In this document: piece by piece, positions 38,801 to 49,400 of the stretch
How the letters are laid out: the number at the start of each line of letters is the position of its first letter
Numbering within the stretch: the stretch's first letter is position 1
Source of the DNA: Saxidomus purpurata
Lineage: Eukaryota > Mollusca > Bivalvia > Venerida > Veneridae
Assembly: GCA_022818135.1 (NCBI GenBank)
Contig: JAFMSR010000008.1
Coordinates: 26,481,073-26,545,072, forward strand
DNA: 64,000 nucleotides
Direction of reading: 5' to 3'
The notes under the pieces: model-generated
The model's input: the letters and a program-made list of their open reading frames with translations, nothing else
Database searches by the model: none
Told to the model about the DNA's origin: nothing
Translations under genes and position numbers: made by a program

Positions 38801-38911
38801 AATTGCATAGCATTTATAAATTTATCTATTTCAGGAAAGATGATAAAAGTGAAATATCTTAGTGACGATTCAATAGCCAAGGTGCCAAAGTCATGGGTGA
38901 GAGGATTTTAA
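35864..38911 (+). CDS. Small Tudor/chromo-barrel-like protein gene, three exons
   Basis: Exons 35864-35977 (ATG, donor GTGAGT), 37644-37746 (acceptor ATTTAAG, donor GTATGA) and 38835-38911 (acceptor TTTCAG, stop TAA) join with matching phases (0, then 1) into a 97-residue protein. The first exon encodes an acidic-to-basic N-terminus starting MESWYFDQEEDK. Residues about 41-95 look like a single SH3-like barrel: FKVNDQVEAFWRF, EEQWLTANVVTVYADG, IKVKYLSDDS, then KVPKSWVRG. The aromatic and acidic positions are those of Tudor, Agenet or chromo-barrel folds, which bind methylated histone tails or RGG motifs. There is no other domain. It lies inside the 20-kb element, divergent from the DUF7869-like gene, so it is either captured host cargo or an element-encoded accessory gene. 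Intron 2 contains a small TIR element. Splicing and product are predictions. Confidence 0.6.
37862..38307. mobile_element. 446-bp TIR element containing a tRNA-like sequence, in intron 2 of the Tudor-like gene
   Basis: The ends TAAAGCGACTGCACTCCA (37862-37879) and its exact reverse complement (38290-38307) bound the element. Inside, about 38098-38178, is a tRNA-like unit with an A-box-like TAGTGTAGTAGG, a degenerate B box (GAGTTCAAAACCT) and tRNA-like spacing. Small DNA elements with such content are usually MITEs carrying a captured SINE. Target duplication unclear. Confidence 0.6.
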
Positions 38912-38924
38912 AAGGAAACAATTT

Positions 38925-39840
38925 CTTCTGTGCGCAACTCCTCCTACATTTCTCAACGGATTTCAACCAAACTTTCACAGAAGTATTGTCATGAAGTGCC
39001 CTGGCGCATATTGTCGGGGTTTTGTGATTTGGTCATTTTTGACAGAATTATGGCCCTTTGTTTTTTTCACATATGTAATTCTTCTGTGCGCAACTCCTTC
39101 TACACTTCTCAAGGGATTTCAACCAAACTTTCACAGAACTATTGTCACCAAGTGCCCTGGCGCATATTGTCAGGGTTTTGTGATTTGATCATTTTTGACA
39201 GAATTATGGGCCTTTGTTTTTTTCCACATAATGTAATATATATAGAGAAATACTCTTCTGTGTGCAAGTCCTACATTTTTCAAGGGATTTCAACCAAACT
39301 TTCACAGAACTATAATTGTGAACTAAAGAATTTTGAATATATAATGTTCTGCCCCTGGTCGTCTGTCCGTTAGCAATTTCGTGTCTCCTTATTTAAGTAT
39401 ATATAAAAGGGAGAATACTCTGTTATTATAAAAGGGAGAATACTCTGTTATTACTGTCTATTTTTAGAATAGATTACCAGTCCTGTATACTTTGGAGTAT
39501 TCTGTTACAGTAAGATGACAAAATTTCTCATGAGACCAGCGGTTCAAACCCCACACAGAGCATTTTTGTTTTTGTTTTTTTTTTCTTTCTTTTTTTTTTT
39601 TTTTATAATTTTTGCCTGAATTATGGCCCTTTGCTTTTTTTTCCACATATGTTATATATAGAAGAATACTGTCACGTGCCCACTTCCTCCTACATTTCTC
39701 AAGATATTTAAACCAAACTCTCACACAACTGTTGTCATCAACTCTCGTGCATATTGTCTGGGTTTTGTGTTTGGATCAATTTTGCCTGAATTATGGCCCT
39801 TTGCTTTTTTTACACATGTAATATATAGAAGAAGACCTTT
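38925..39840 (+). repeat. ~150-bp tandem repeat block
   Basis: Three to five units repeat CTTCTGTGCGCAACTCCT.CTAC, CTCAA.GGATTTCAACCAAA, CTTTCACAGAA and GAATTATGGCCCTTTG; later units at 39600-39840 are more worn, and poly-T tracts lie between them. It is the minisatellite core of a Helentron-like or related element; terminal features were not located. It begins just past the stop codon of the Tudor-like gene and may contribute its 3' UTR. Confidence 0.6.
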
Positions 39841-40640
39841 GTTTCTTTTTCACATTATGTATATCTACTGACTTTAAAAACACATTTGCGCTCGACCAGC
39901 GCTCGACCAGCAGACTGGAAAATGAAAACCTGGTTTTGTGACAATTTCCTGTCACTTGTTTGGTTTTCATTTAATATTTTATTTATTTGTAAAAACATTT
40001 TTAAAGTGTGATGCTAATATAGTTTTGAAAATTCCATTAGCGAATATTTCACACAGGTGATTTGTATCTCTATTTATTTGTACAGTATTTATTAAAACAG
40101 TTGAACAGCTAAACACTGATTTTTTTTTTACTATATGGATATTCTTTTTTTAATGCAATGCTGAGACTTTAAAGTGTTGAGTCAGTCAAACAGTTGTCAG
40201 TTGTTTACTCACCTTATTTACCTTAGCCCGCCTTGTGTTTCGCTTTTCGGCAAGACGGATACCAGGATTACGTTTTTTCAATTCAAACATTTTCTCTTAT
40301 AAATTTCTTTCAAGCTTTAAGATATTTAATGTGGGAAATGCTCTAATTTGGCTATTGAGAAATAAGTCTGTGTTCAATTATGGAAGTTCTTTTGTTGAAA
40401 GCTTGATTCACATAAATGTCCATTTGCTCATTCTGCACTTTATATTGTGTACAGTTGTGTAATAATGCATGCATGTATATAATGTTTGTTCATTCTACTT
40501 GTTTACCTTATTACATCTTCTACTTATATTTATGTATATCACAGTACATAGCTCTTGTCTAACTATAAAAAGATTCATTCTTTTTTATTAAAAAATCATT
40601 ACCTTAATAAATACTTGCAACTACTATTCATGCCCTGGTT
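39841..40640. other. Non-coding DNA
   Basis: No feature recognised between the tandem block and the right inverted end of the element. Confidence 0.4.
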
Positions 40641-42443
40641 TAGGTATTTACTGAAATATTGTTAAGCCTACATCATAATTCACAATAGCTGAAAAATTCC
40701 AGGTATTAACTGTAAAGTTTGTCATGCTACATTTTTCAAAACTTGTTTATTTTCTGATAGAAATTATCTGGAAACTTTGTTAAGCTGCCATTCCATTTTT
40801 AGGTACTCGTTTGTTTTAAATGTTAAGCCGGCATAACATTTGGTCTTTTTCAATCAGTTGAAAAAATTCTGGTATCTTTCAATAATGAGGTTTGTTAAGC
40901 CAGCATAACATTTTTCGGAATTCTTTTGTCCTAAAAGTATTGCTGGCCTAACATTTGGTCATTCAGAAAAGTTGAAAATGTCAGATAGAAATGGACTGAA
41001 AATTTTGTTAAGCTGGCATAACATTTTTGAAAATACTCATTTGTTATAAATGTGAAACAGGCATAACATTTGATCTTTTTCAATCAGTTGAAAGAATTCT
41101 GATTTGTTTCAATAATGAGGTTTGTTAAGCCAGCATAACATTTTTCAGAATTCTTTTCATCCTAAAAGTTATGCTGGCCTAACATTTGGTCATTCAGAAA
41201 AGTTGAAAATGTCTGATAGAAATGATCTGGAAACTTTATTAAGTTGCCATTACATTTTTTTAAGTACTCATTTGTTTTAAATGTTAAGCCGGCATAACAT
41301 TTGATCTTTTTCAATCAGTTGAAAGAATTCTGGTAATAATGAGGTTTGTTAAGCCAGCATAACATTTTTCAGAATTCTTTGTTCCTTAAAGTTATGCTGG
41401 CATAACATTTGGTCATTCAGAAAAGTTGAAAATTTCTGATAGAAATGAACTGGAAACTTTATTAAGCTGCTTTTAAATTTTTTAAGTACTCATTGTTTTT
41501 AAATGTTAAGTCGGCATAACATTTGGTCTTTTTCAATCAGTTGAAAGAATTCTGGTAATAATGAGGTTTGTTAAGCCAGCATAACATTTTTCAGAATTCT
41601 TTGTTCCTTAAAGTTATGCTGGCATAACATTTGGTCAATCAGTAAAGTAAATAGAAATGGACTGAATACTTTGTTAAGCTGGCATAACATTGTTCAAAAT
41701 TCTAATTTGTTTTAAATGTTAAGTCGGCATAACATTTGATCTTTTTCAATCAGTTGAAAGAATTCTGATTTGTTTCAATAATGAGGTTTGTTAAGCCAGC
41801 ATAACATTTTTCAGAATTCTTTTGTCCTAAAAGTTATGCTGGCATAACATTTGGTCATTCAAAAAAGTTGAAAATGTCTGATAGAAATGATCTGGAAACT
41901 TTATTAAGTTGCCATTACATTTTTGTAAGTACTCATTTGTTTTAAATGTTAAGCCGGCATAACATTTGGTCTTTTTCAATCAGTTAAAAGAATTCTGGTA
42001 ATAATGAGGTTTGTTAAGCCAGCATAACATTTTTCAGAATTCTTTGTTCCTTAAAGTTATGCTGGTTTTCAATTTGTTTATCTGTGGTCTGTTTGAATCT
42101 GTTACTGTAATCAGGTTTCAACTGTTTAGTTTGTTAAGCCAGCATAACATTTTCAATAATTCTACCATTGAGGTTGGCTCTTTGTATATGTTTACCATTA
42201 AAATGTATGAAATTGTTAATCAGGTTTGAACTGTTTAATTGTATGAAATTGTTAAGCTGGCTGAACAAACTGTGTAAAAATGGTGTATGAAATATAAAAA
42301 CATTGAACTGGAAACGCTGTTTTTGTTCTTTTGTACTAATAGATATTCAAAATTCACCAATTTTTTATAATGAAAAACTGAGCAAATACACAATTAAAAA
42401 GGGACTGATTGGACAGTCCCTTTTTAAAATGGATGCACTTATA
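40641..42443 (-). repeat. Right inverted end of the 20-kb element: the same box array in reverse orientation
   Basis: It carries the reverse complements of the left-end phrases, e.g. TTTGTTAAGCCAGCATAACA at about 40895, 41123, 41347, 41567, 41785 and 42010. The terminal hairpin (AAAAAGGGACTG 42396-42407 against CAGTCCCTTTTT 42414-42425) and the 130-bp distal sequence match 22187-22330 almost exactly. The array is shorter than on the left. Confidence 0.85.
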
Positions 42444-42456
42444 AGATATCAACCAC

Positions 42457-42679
42457 TTATATAGTTCAAATTCCCGCCACAACCTGAGTACTTTATGTAA
42501 CAACAAAAGCATGTGCAAATCGTGGATATTTCCCGCCTTTGTACAGGAGCAAACAGGAGTATGAATATTTTCCCGCCTAAACTGGAGCATATTATAGTAA
42601 ATAATCTTTAATGTTCCTTTCTGGAGCAACATACAATCTTATATCCGGAGCAACTTAACATTACTCGCAATTCGCGACA
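42457..42679 (-). repeat. 3' LTR of the BEL element, inner part (split LTR)
   Basis: Matches 54532-54754 from TTATATAGTTC to TTCGCGACA with about seven differences. It contains three TTCCCGCC boxes (42471, 42530, 42570), which read GGCGGGAA on the transcribed strand and match the E2F consensus. The bases just inside (42680-42687) read GGCAGGAG on the minus strand and are a weak polypurine-tract candidate. Confidence 0.92.
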
Positions 42680-42962
42680 CTCCTGCCACATGAGGTTTCT
42701 GTATATATATAAGTATTGAAACAGAAAAACAACCTTTAATATTACATCTATAATATCATCCGTACGTGTACTTCCCACAATATTTACATCTTATTACCAA
42801 ATTATTGTATACTAGTTACAAATCTTCCTGATTTGTTCCGTCAGTCAAATTCAGAGCATATAATTATAAATGCAACATAACATCAGCATGAAACAGAATA
42901 GATTATTTTAAATAAACAATGTAATACACTACACAACTCTATAACTGATAGAACTAATCATT

Positions 42963-43144
42963 TCACTTCCTAACTGTCCATCTGTCACTATGAATGTATT
43001 GCTCCTCCCTAATGATCTCGTCTCCCCTATATGTGTACTTCTTCTGAAGAAGAATACTGGTATATTCTATAACATAATGAATGTTCTTGTCCAGTTTATC
43101 GACAACAAGTTTCGATGGATCGATACTTTTCCCGACGTAAATAA

Positions 43145-43179
<35 letters not shown>

Positions 43180-43853
43180 CTTGAAATGTCACTAAACTTC
43201 TTACGTTTAGCCGACGCGTTTGCTGTACTGGTACATGGATCCACATCACACGGTTTAGCCCCACTGTTACTTGGACCGACCTTATCGTTAGGCGAGTCGT
43301 AAACATTTCCCTCGACATCAAAAGCACCAGTATCTTTATCTGAACTTTTATCATTGTCACTTGTGCACGCCTCATTGTTGTTTATCATCTCGGAGCTGCC
43401 ACTCGCACCTTTATCGTCAGAATCACGTAAGTTAGCGTTACCTTTCTCTGATTGCACACCTTCGTTATCACCTTTTTCGTTTTGAGCATTGTCAAATAAT
43501 TCCGTATCAAAATCATGTATCGCACTATCATGATCTGCACTTAGTTCTTCATTTTCCGCCAATATGTCAAATATCTCATCATCTGACGACGAAACGGGTT
43601 CGTAGTATCCGGTAGACCGTTGCTGATTTTCACGTTAAACTTTCGCGTTTAAGGCTGCAGTTCTAGCATCTGAGCGTGAGTATTTATGTATTTTTGTCAG
43701 ATGGTCTAACAAATATCCTCGTCGAATAAACTTCCCTGAGCACTTTGCTTCAACACATTCCCAATGTCTAAATTCTGTGTGACGTTCAGAAATATGTCTT
43801 GAAAGATTTCTTTTATATTTGTAAGTTTTGTCACAGTAATCACAGCGATACAT
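42963..43853 (-). pseudogene. Accessory ORF of the BEL element: two C2H2 zinc fingers plus acidic tail, one in-frame stop
   Basis: From the ATG at 43853 the frame encodes two classical fingers: CDYC-x12-H-x4-H in YRCDYCDKTYKYKRNLSRH, and C-x4-C-x12-H-x4-H in WECVEAKCSGKFIRRGYLL. A TAA at 43637-43635 interrupts it. The same frame then stays open for another 224 codons to 42963, with a Ser/Asp/Glu-rich region, a run of 12 Asp encoded by (ATC)n on the plus strand, and a more ordered C-terminus (VIYVGKSIDPSKLVV onward). The position between pol and the 3' LTR is where an env-like or extra ORF would sit in BEL elements, but nothing here is membrane-like. Either the stop is an inactivating mutation or two separate products exist. 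I know no BEL family with such an ORF; host capture is possible. Confidence 0.6.
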
Positions 43854-43862
43854 TTTTATCAA

Positions 43863-44316
43863 ATTCTCACAGGTAACGATTTAAAATACGTCCACGTCTA
43901 TCAGATTTAACTGTCAAACTAACAACACTAATAGATAAACACATGTCACGAAATCCTCGTGCTTTTCCCGCCTCAGCTTACGGTATATTACTTTGCTCCG
44001 AAAGACCACGCGGGAAATTAGCACGTGCTATTAGAACACCGTATTCTCCGATATTGTTCGCGACACTTCATGTTTATGCTCCGGTTGGTTTTCTTAAAAA
44101 TGTCATTTTCTAAACTTTTTAATAAATTTATTTACATGTTGTTTTATTTTTTTTATATAAAACGCCTTTAATATAATGTCCGTTTGTATACATTATATAT
44201 ACTATTCGCAGTTATGCGACATTCCCCACTAACAATACCTCACAACGGCAACGTGCAATAGTAGCAATACACCGCATTTTATACATGTCGTCTACACTAA
44301 TATTTACACTCCAGTT
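43863..44316 (-). promoter_or_regulatory. LTR-like upstream region of the accessory ORF
   Basis: The stretch has words also found in the LTR: TTCCCGCC (43965), CGCGGGAAA (44009), GCTCCG repeats, and TTCGCGACA (44057-44065), the same 3' terminus as the LTR. It may be a relic of a related LTR or a duplicated promoter that serves the accessory ORF. Full-length LTR homology is not evident by eye. Confidence 0.35.
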
Positions 44317-44640
44317 TCAATATTGTCCATTTACACACTTTTTAATTCGCTGTTTTGCGATTTCAGCAGACAATCTACATGGGGGCTTTTCACGGGTTTC
44401 ATCCAAATGTGTCCTATGGCTACTTGTTGTGACAGTACTTCCACTACACTCAAGTGGATATAACATATTCAGCGGCCTCCCAATCACTGTCTTGGAGGAC
44501 AACATCACTTTAGCTGATCTTACATACCCATCACGGCTTGTAATAAGCTTTATCACTTTGCCCAATTTCCAGCTGCCCCTAGGGCAAGTATCCTTAATTT
44601 GAACAATATCACCAACAACCGGTAACGTTTTTGACGTGAT
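44317..44640 (-). pseudogene. BEL pol, C-terminal DUF5641-like end
   Basis: Reads PRGSWKLGKVIKLITSRDGY, VRSAKVML and RPLNMLYPLE, the pattern that ends the Pol polyprotein of BEL/Pao elements after the integrase (WxLGxI...DGxVRxxxV...RPVxxLxPLE). It is out of frame with the preceding piece, with a stop near 44710. Confidence 0.75.
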
Positions 44641-44709
44641 CCTCCCAGTTTTGAGTAATGTTTGACTACGTTCCCGAAGGCTTGCTAAATATTCATTACC
44701 CCATATTTT

Positions 44710-45015
44710 CTAGAACTCTTCCAATGTCCTTTGTCCCTTTATCCAGATTTTCAGTAAACGATCACTAGAACTGTCCTGTGGCAAGTAATCTTCATTTTCA
44801 ATATTAGTACAATTTTCAGGAACTCCTGTTTTGGGGTTTAACGTTAAGAAATGACTCGGTGTTAACATAATATTTGAGTTCAAGTCAATGTCCACATAAA
44901 CTAAAGGCCTTGAATTTATGATAGCCTCAATTTCTCTAGTGAGCGTCTGTAACTGTATTAAGGTCAGTGCCTCTTGCCAAGAGACTTGCGAAGAGAACGT
45001 TTCACCAAACCAACA
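44710..45015 (-). pseudogene. BEL integrase, C-terminal part
   Basis: After a frameshift the minus strand reads ALTLIQLQTLTREIEAIINS, RPL, then LTPSHFL, the stretch following the catalytic Glu of BEL/Pao integrases (xxExxINSRPL...LTPxHFL). The preceding codons in another frame (VGLVKRSLRKSLGKR) continue from the catalytic Glu segment across the insertion at 45016-45519. Confidence 0.8.
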
Positions 45016-45129
45016 AAAAAACAAAAATAATATCAAACAGGGAATGCCACGTACCAAAAACGCAGCCTCCCCAAAACGAACCCCACATCACCCAGAAGTG
45101 CACACCACCAACACACACACACACACCCC

Positions 45130-45163
<34 letters not shown>

Positions 45164-45519
45164 CAATCATGTACACACACAGATATACACTACCAACACA
45201 CACTAGCATACAAAGCAAACACACGAGGACAAAACGAACAATTAAAGGAACACAGTGGGGCACCGCCTTGGAACGGTCAGTGGCAAAAACACCACTGGGG
45301 AGCTTAAACCGGTTTATGGTGCGCACCCAACCTCACTCTTACCCCCACCATGTTCCAAAGTCACAGGACAGTGTAAATAAAAGTAATCCCTGCTAGGTGA
45401 ATCTCTAACACACGCAATGGAAACAAAAGGCATGGTATGTAAAACACAAAAATACTCGTGTATAAATATATAAAAAGCAAACCTTGAGAACCAAAAAACG
45501 TATGTACTCAATGCCTTTG
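45016..45519. mobile_element. ~0.5-kb insertion with CA microsatellite inside the integrase
   Basis: The coding sequence breaks off after the GGFYERL motif (at about 45520) and resumes at 45015. The insert holds a (CA)n run at about 45108-45170 and single-copy-looking sequence including GGTTTATGGTGCGCACCCAA. An A-rich run adjoins its left edge. No inverted ends or certain target duplication were seen. It is perhaps a retroposed or SINE-like sequence; class undetermined. Confidence 0.5.
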
Positions 45520-46488
45520 CAGACGTTCGTAGAAACCTCCCATCCAGGGAGCTAACTCTACAATGAATTGCCACTTTATTGCTGCCGTCGACACATACGT
45601 TTGGACTTCGTCGCTACTAATTACTTTGCTCCAAGTAGCTGTAATGGCTTTGCTCCCAAGTTTAAATTGAGTTGCGTTGTCACATATTACGAACGTCGGA
45701 GTACCACGTATTGCTATAAAGCGTTTGAATGCAAGTAGAAATTCCTCCGATGTCATATTTTGAACAACTTCGAGATGAATGGTTCTAGTAGTCATGCATG
45801 AGAACAAACAAATCCACACTTTCTGTGGTCCGTCACTTGTTCTGATTGTCAAAGGACCAAGGTAATCTAATCCAGTTTTAGAAAATGCTGGCGATTCTTG
45901 AACTCTTGAAGGAGGTAAAGGTGCCATGGGTGGCATTTTGTAGGGTCCTCCTTCGTGGCGACGGCAAACTGCACACGTTCGCAGCGTAGATTTCACTACA
46001 GATCGACCATGAGTAATCCAGTATTTCTGGCGAGTTCTAACCAGGGTCTGTGACACACCAGAATGCATACACTCTCTATGGGTCTTTTCTATGACAAGCG
46101 TAGTAAACCGAGCACATTTTTAGGTAGAAGTATCTGTCTCTTTGCTCCTTCCCGCAAATCAGAATTGTCAAGCCGTCCCTGACAACGTAACACTCCGTTG
46201 TCATCGATGTATAACCCCAACTGTTTCTGCAATTGATTTGACTTTTTGTTCACTATCGCATCGTAAATCTCTGAATAGTGATTCTTTTGAACAAACTTTA
46301 TCCATAGTGCATCTCTAATTTCGGCACTTGTGATGTGGATACTCTCACAGGACGCCCCTCTTAGCTTCAGAATGAACCGTTGTACCATAGCGGTAACACG
46401 TAAAAGTTTGGATACCGAAGTATATCTCTCGATGTCAATACCAAATGGGGGTTGTGGAGTTGGAAACACTGTATCACTATCTTTAACA
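45520..46488 (-). pseudogene. BEL integrase, zinc-binding and catalytic core
   Basis: The first part (46469-46089) reads DNGVLRCQGRLDNSDL...ILLPK, the lead-in to the integrase zinc domain. After a 1-bp frameshift near 46105 it continues THRECMHSG...TCAVC (HHCC zinc motif), then GLDYLGPL (first Asp), VICDNATQF (second Asp) and GGFYERL (catalytic Glu). All three catalytic residues are present, but the frameshift and the insertion beyond 45520 inactivate the ORF. Upstream it ends at the TTAA element. Confidence 0.9.
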
Positions 46489-46493
46489 CTTAA

Positions 46494-49400
46494 GGATGTC
46501 TGCTACGTTGTTCTGCACATGCGCTAACTATCGGAAGTGAGCAAATGTCGTAAAAAGCTAACCACTGAAAAAATGATCTGTAAACTTTCAAAAAGTATAG
46601 GTCCCTACTTATTTCACTGTTTTACAGCAGTAATCACCAGTAGTCTCATTTCGTGGTGTACAACCTATTACGTTTCAAATATCACAAGTTATTGATTAAT
46701 CTGCGGAATACCGATGACGTCATAAACGGTGTAATTTCCGCGAAGGTCAAACTCAAAAGTGCTAAAACCTTTTATTTTATAAAGCGGTTTGAAAGGTTAG
46801 ATACTCATTTATGTTGTTGATGTTGACGCTGGATGTGTTTGTATCACCGTCCAGTTACGTAAGTATTTATTTCTCACTTGTTATTAGAGAATAAGATCAC
46901 TTTTTCGATATAATTAGACCCGGAAGTAAAACTGACACCGAGGAATCATGAAACAACGGTCTGTTGATAGCAACCAAGTTATATTGATCACATAAATTCA
47001 AATATACTGTAGATATAATTTATTCTAGACCTGGGAAAATAAACCAGGAAGAATGATTTCAAAAACATTTTCTTATCCTGCCGAGGACTATACAACCTGT
47101 GCTTAGTGGATGCCTGGTTGATAAGGAATTTCAACAGCCTTACTGTTTGACTAGCTATTTACTTTAGCCCATGGAAATATCATAATGATAATAACATATC
47201 ATGTGTGTATTCTATTACATATAATTATAACTATACTGCTGTTGATGCAGAGTGATGATGATGATGATGATAATGATGATGATGATGATTTTGTTCAAAG
47301 CTAAATAGATGCATTTGAGGATGATAAAATACTTTGTTACTAAATCTGAAAAGGCTTCTTGTGGTTGCAGTAAACACCTTGTATATAAACTGCTTGTTCT
47401 AAAGTTGTAGATTCTAGTAAACATATAGCATATGACCTACCTACACCAAAGATGCATGGCACTGTTTGTAAAGGAATTAGTTGTTAAGAATCAAACTTTA
47501 AAAGTAAAAATGTATTCATGTGCACACTATGTCTAGTACAAAAACTTGCCATAAATTCTGGTTTATGAACTGATGATTGTTCCCTGGGCTTCCCAGCTAA
47601 TGAACTAATATCAAATTGAGTTCACAGTCACTAAGTATACTTTAATTGTGACATTATCTTTATAGATTTTTCCTTTGCTTTAGGCAGCCCACCATGCCGA
47701 CCAGATTTTGAAAACAACTACATGTACTTACAATGGGTGCATTGTCTCCATCAGCCTCAACAAATTGGGTCAATATTGGTTAAGACACCAAGGAAATGCC
47801 ATTTGTTTGCTTATGTGCTGAAGGACAAGATACTGTTGACAGAGCTAAATGTAATACTACATGTATTATGTTCTTTTTGTTTCTTTATTTAAATATAACA
47901 AATGAAAAAAGTGAATTTATGATTCAGATCTGCTTTTGAATTCAAACTTGCATAGTTTTTGCCAAAAATTGTTTCTCAATACTTGCTAGGTAGTCACATA
48001 TTCTGTTACATATTTTTATAAAATGGCAGGAAAATGTATGTAGTTTCATATCTTCTCTTTTACAGGAACTCAGCTATTTTACTTGATAGATTAAAGTCAA
48101 GTACTTGGAAAGCAGCAGAGTGTACATTTAAAATTCAAAAATACAGCTGAATGTCCATCTGTAGATGCAAGATACATGTACACAAAAGCACATCAGGTAT
48201 TTATTTTTTATGGCCTGCAAGGGTTTCAAATACTCCCAGCAGTGCTTTTCTAATAAGACTCTATAACAATTGAATTTTTTGAATACCATGGTATGATATT
48301 TTTGAGATTTTGAGTTTTAAGGATAATTGGCTGACACAATAACCCTATTATGCCATAATATCACATTTTGCAATATACATCTACTTCTTTGTAAACTGCA
48401 GTTATTCTCATACACAAACTGTATTGTCTTTTACAGATGAATACATGCATATATAAGGATTGAAAGTACTTACATGTTAAAAAGTACCTAAACAGCATTC
48501 AATAGCAGATCTTTATAAGATACTTTTGTGTCACTATTAATCATGATTGATCATATGTGTATGGTCTCAGAATACAAATTGATATTTACTTTTGTAAGGT
48601 CAGTATCTGATACATACAGAGAGTTACATCTTCAAATTTTTAAAAGTATGGGATTATATTTACTTTTGTTTACACATTTGTTTTTAGATGCATATTGACA
48701 ATGCAGCTGGACTGAACTAATGATATGTTTGCTTGGTATACAAAATGGCTAAATTTAATAGGTAAGAATTGCATGTCTTTCTAAACAAACAAAACAGGCT
48801 TAGTATGTTCAATTCATGTGCCCTCATTTCATGAATAACAACTATACAGATACCTTATGTGTACCCAACATACTTGCATTAAACAAGAAGTTTTGTTTTG
48901 GTTGTATAAACTAGTATTCTAGGACAATGTGATGAAAATGGAAACATAACTGAATAGCAGACTGTAGACTGATTAAACTTCATGGACAATCAGAGTAAGC
49001 AGTTCTAACTTGCTCACATACCTCAGTAACCAATTATTTAGATGTAATGAACCTGAATGGTTTATTTTAGTGAAGGCATAGTTTTATCACTCAAAAACAT
49101 AATTTTGAAAGTTAACCAGTAAGCTATCTTACATAATCTTATCTAACAAACATCTTCAAACACTGTTGCTATTTCTCAATAACTTCACCATACATTTTCA
49201 TCTGTAACTCCAGCAAGTCCATTCAACACTAAAGTCAAACTAAAGATGGGTGTTGTAAATGGGTAGTGCAATTATGCAAAACCATTTTTTTATTTGAATA
49301 ATGTTATACTTTGTTTCTATTAAAAGATCAATTAAAAGCATTATTTTATTTAATCAAAATGCAAATAATATGATCTCAATTGCATGTAACAGGGGAATGT

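Larger units (their letters stand above)
22176..42456. mobile_element. 20.3-kb DNA element inserted into the BEL LTR, with long repeat-built inverted ends
   Basis: Insertion limits are set by where the split LTR stops (22175) and resumes (42457) relative to the intact LTR. The end about 22187-22700 is the reverse complement of about 41960-42443, including a shared hairpin, and the inverted homology continues through arrays of the same repeat in opposite orientation. Between them lie a minus-strand gene for a DUF7869-like protein, a plus-strand Tudor-like gene, and later LINE and MITE insertions. The outermost 10-15 bp of the two ends differ, and no clean target duplication was seen; only TT, or an imperfect CAACAATT/CAACCACTT, is shared. 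I do not recognise the superfamily. Confidence 0.8.

Noticed and set aside
22176..42456. Large element as a Polinton/Maverick
   Set aside because: Size and TIRs fit, but no DNA polymerase B, integrase, ATPase or capsid genes were seen, and no 6-bp duplication.
44918..45307. His/Thr-rich frames across 45100-45170
   Set aside because: They are translations of the CA microsatellite.
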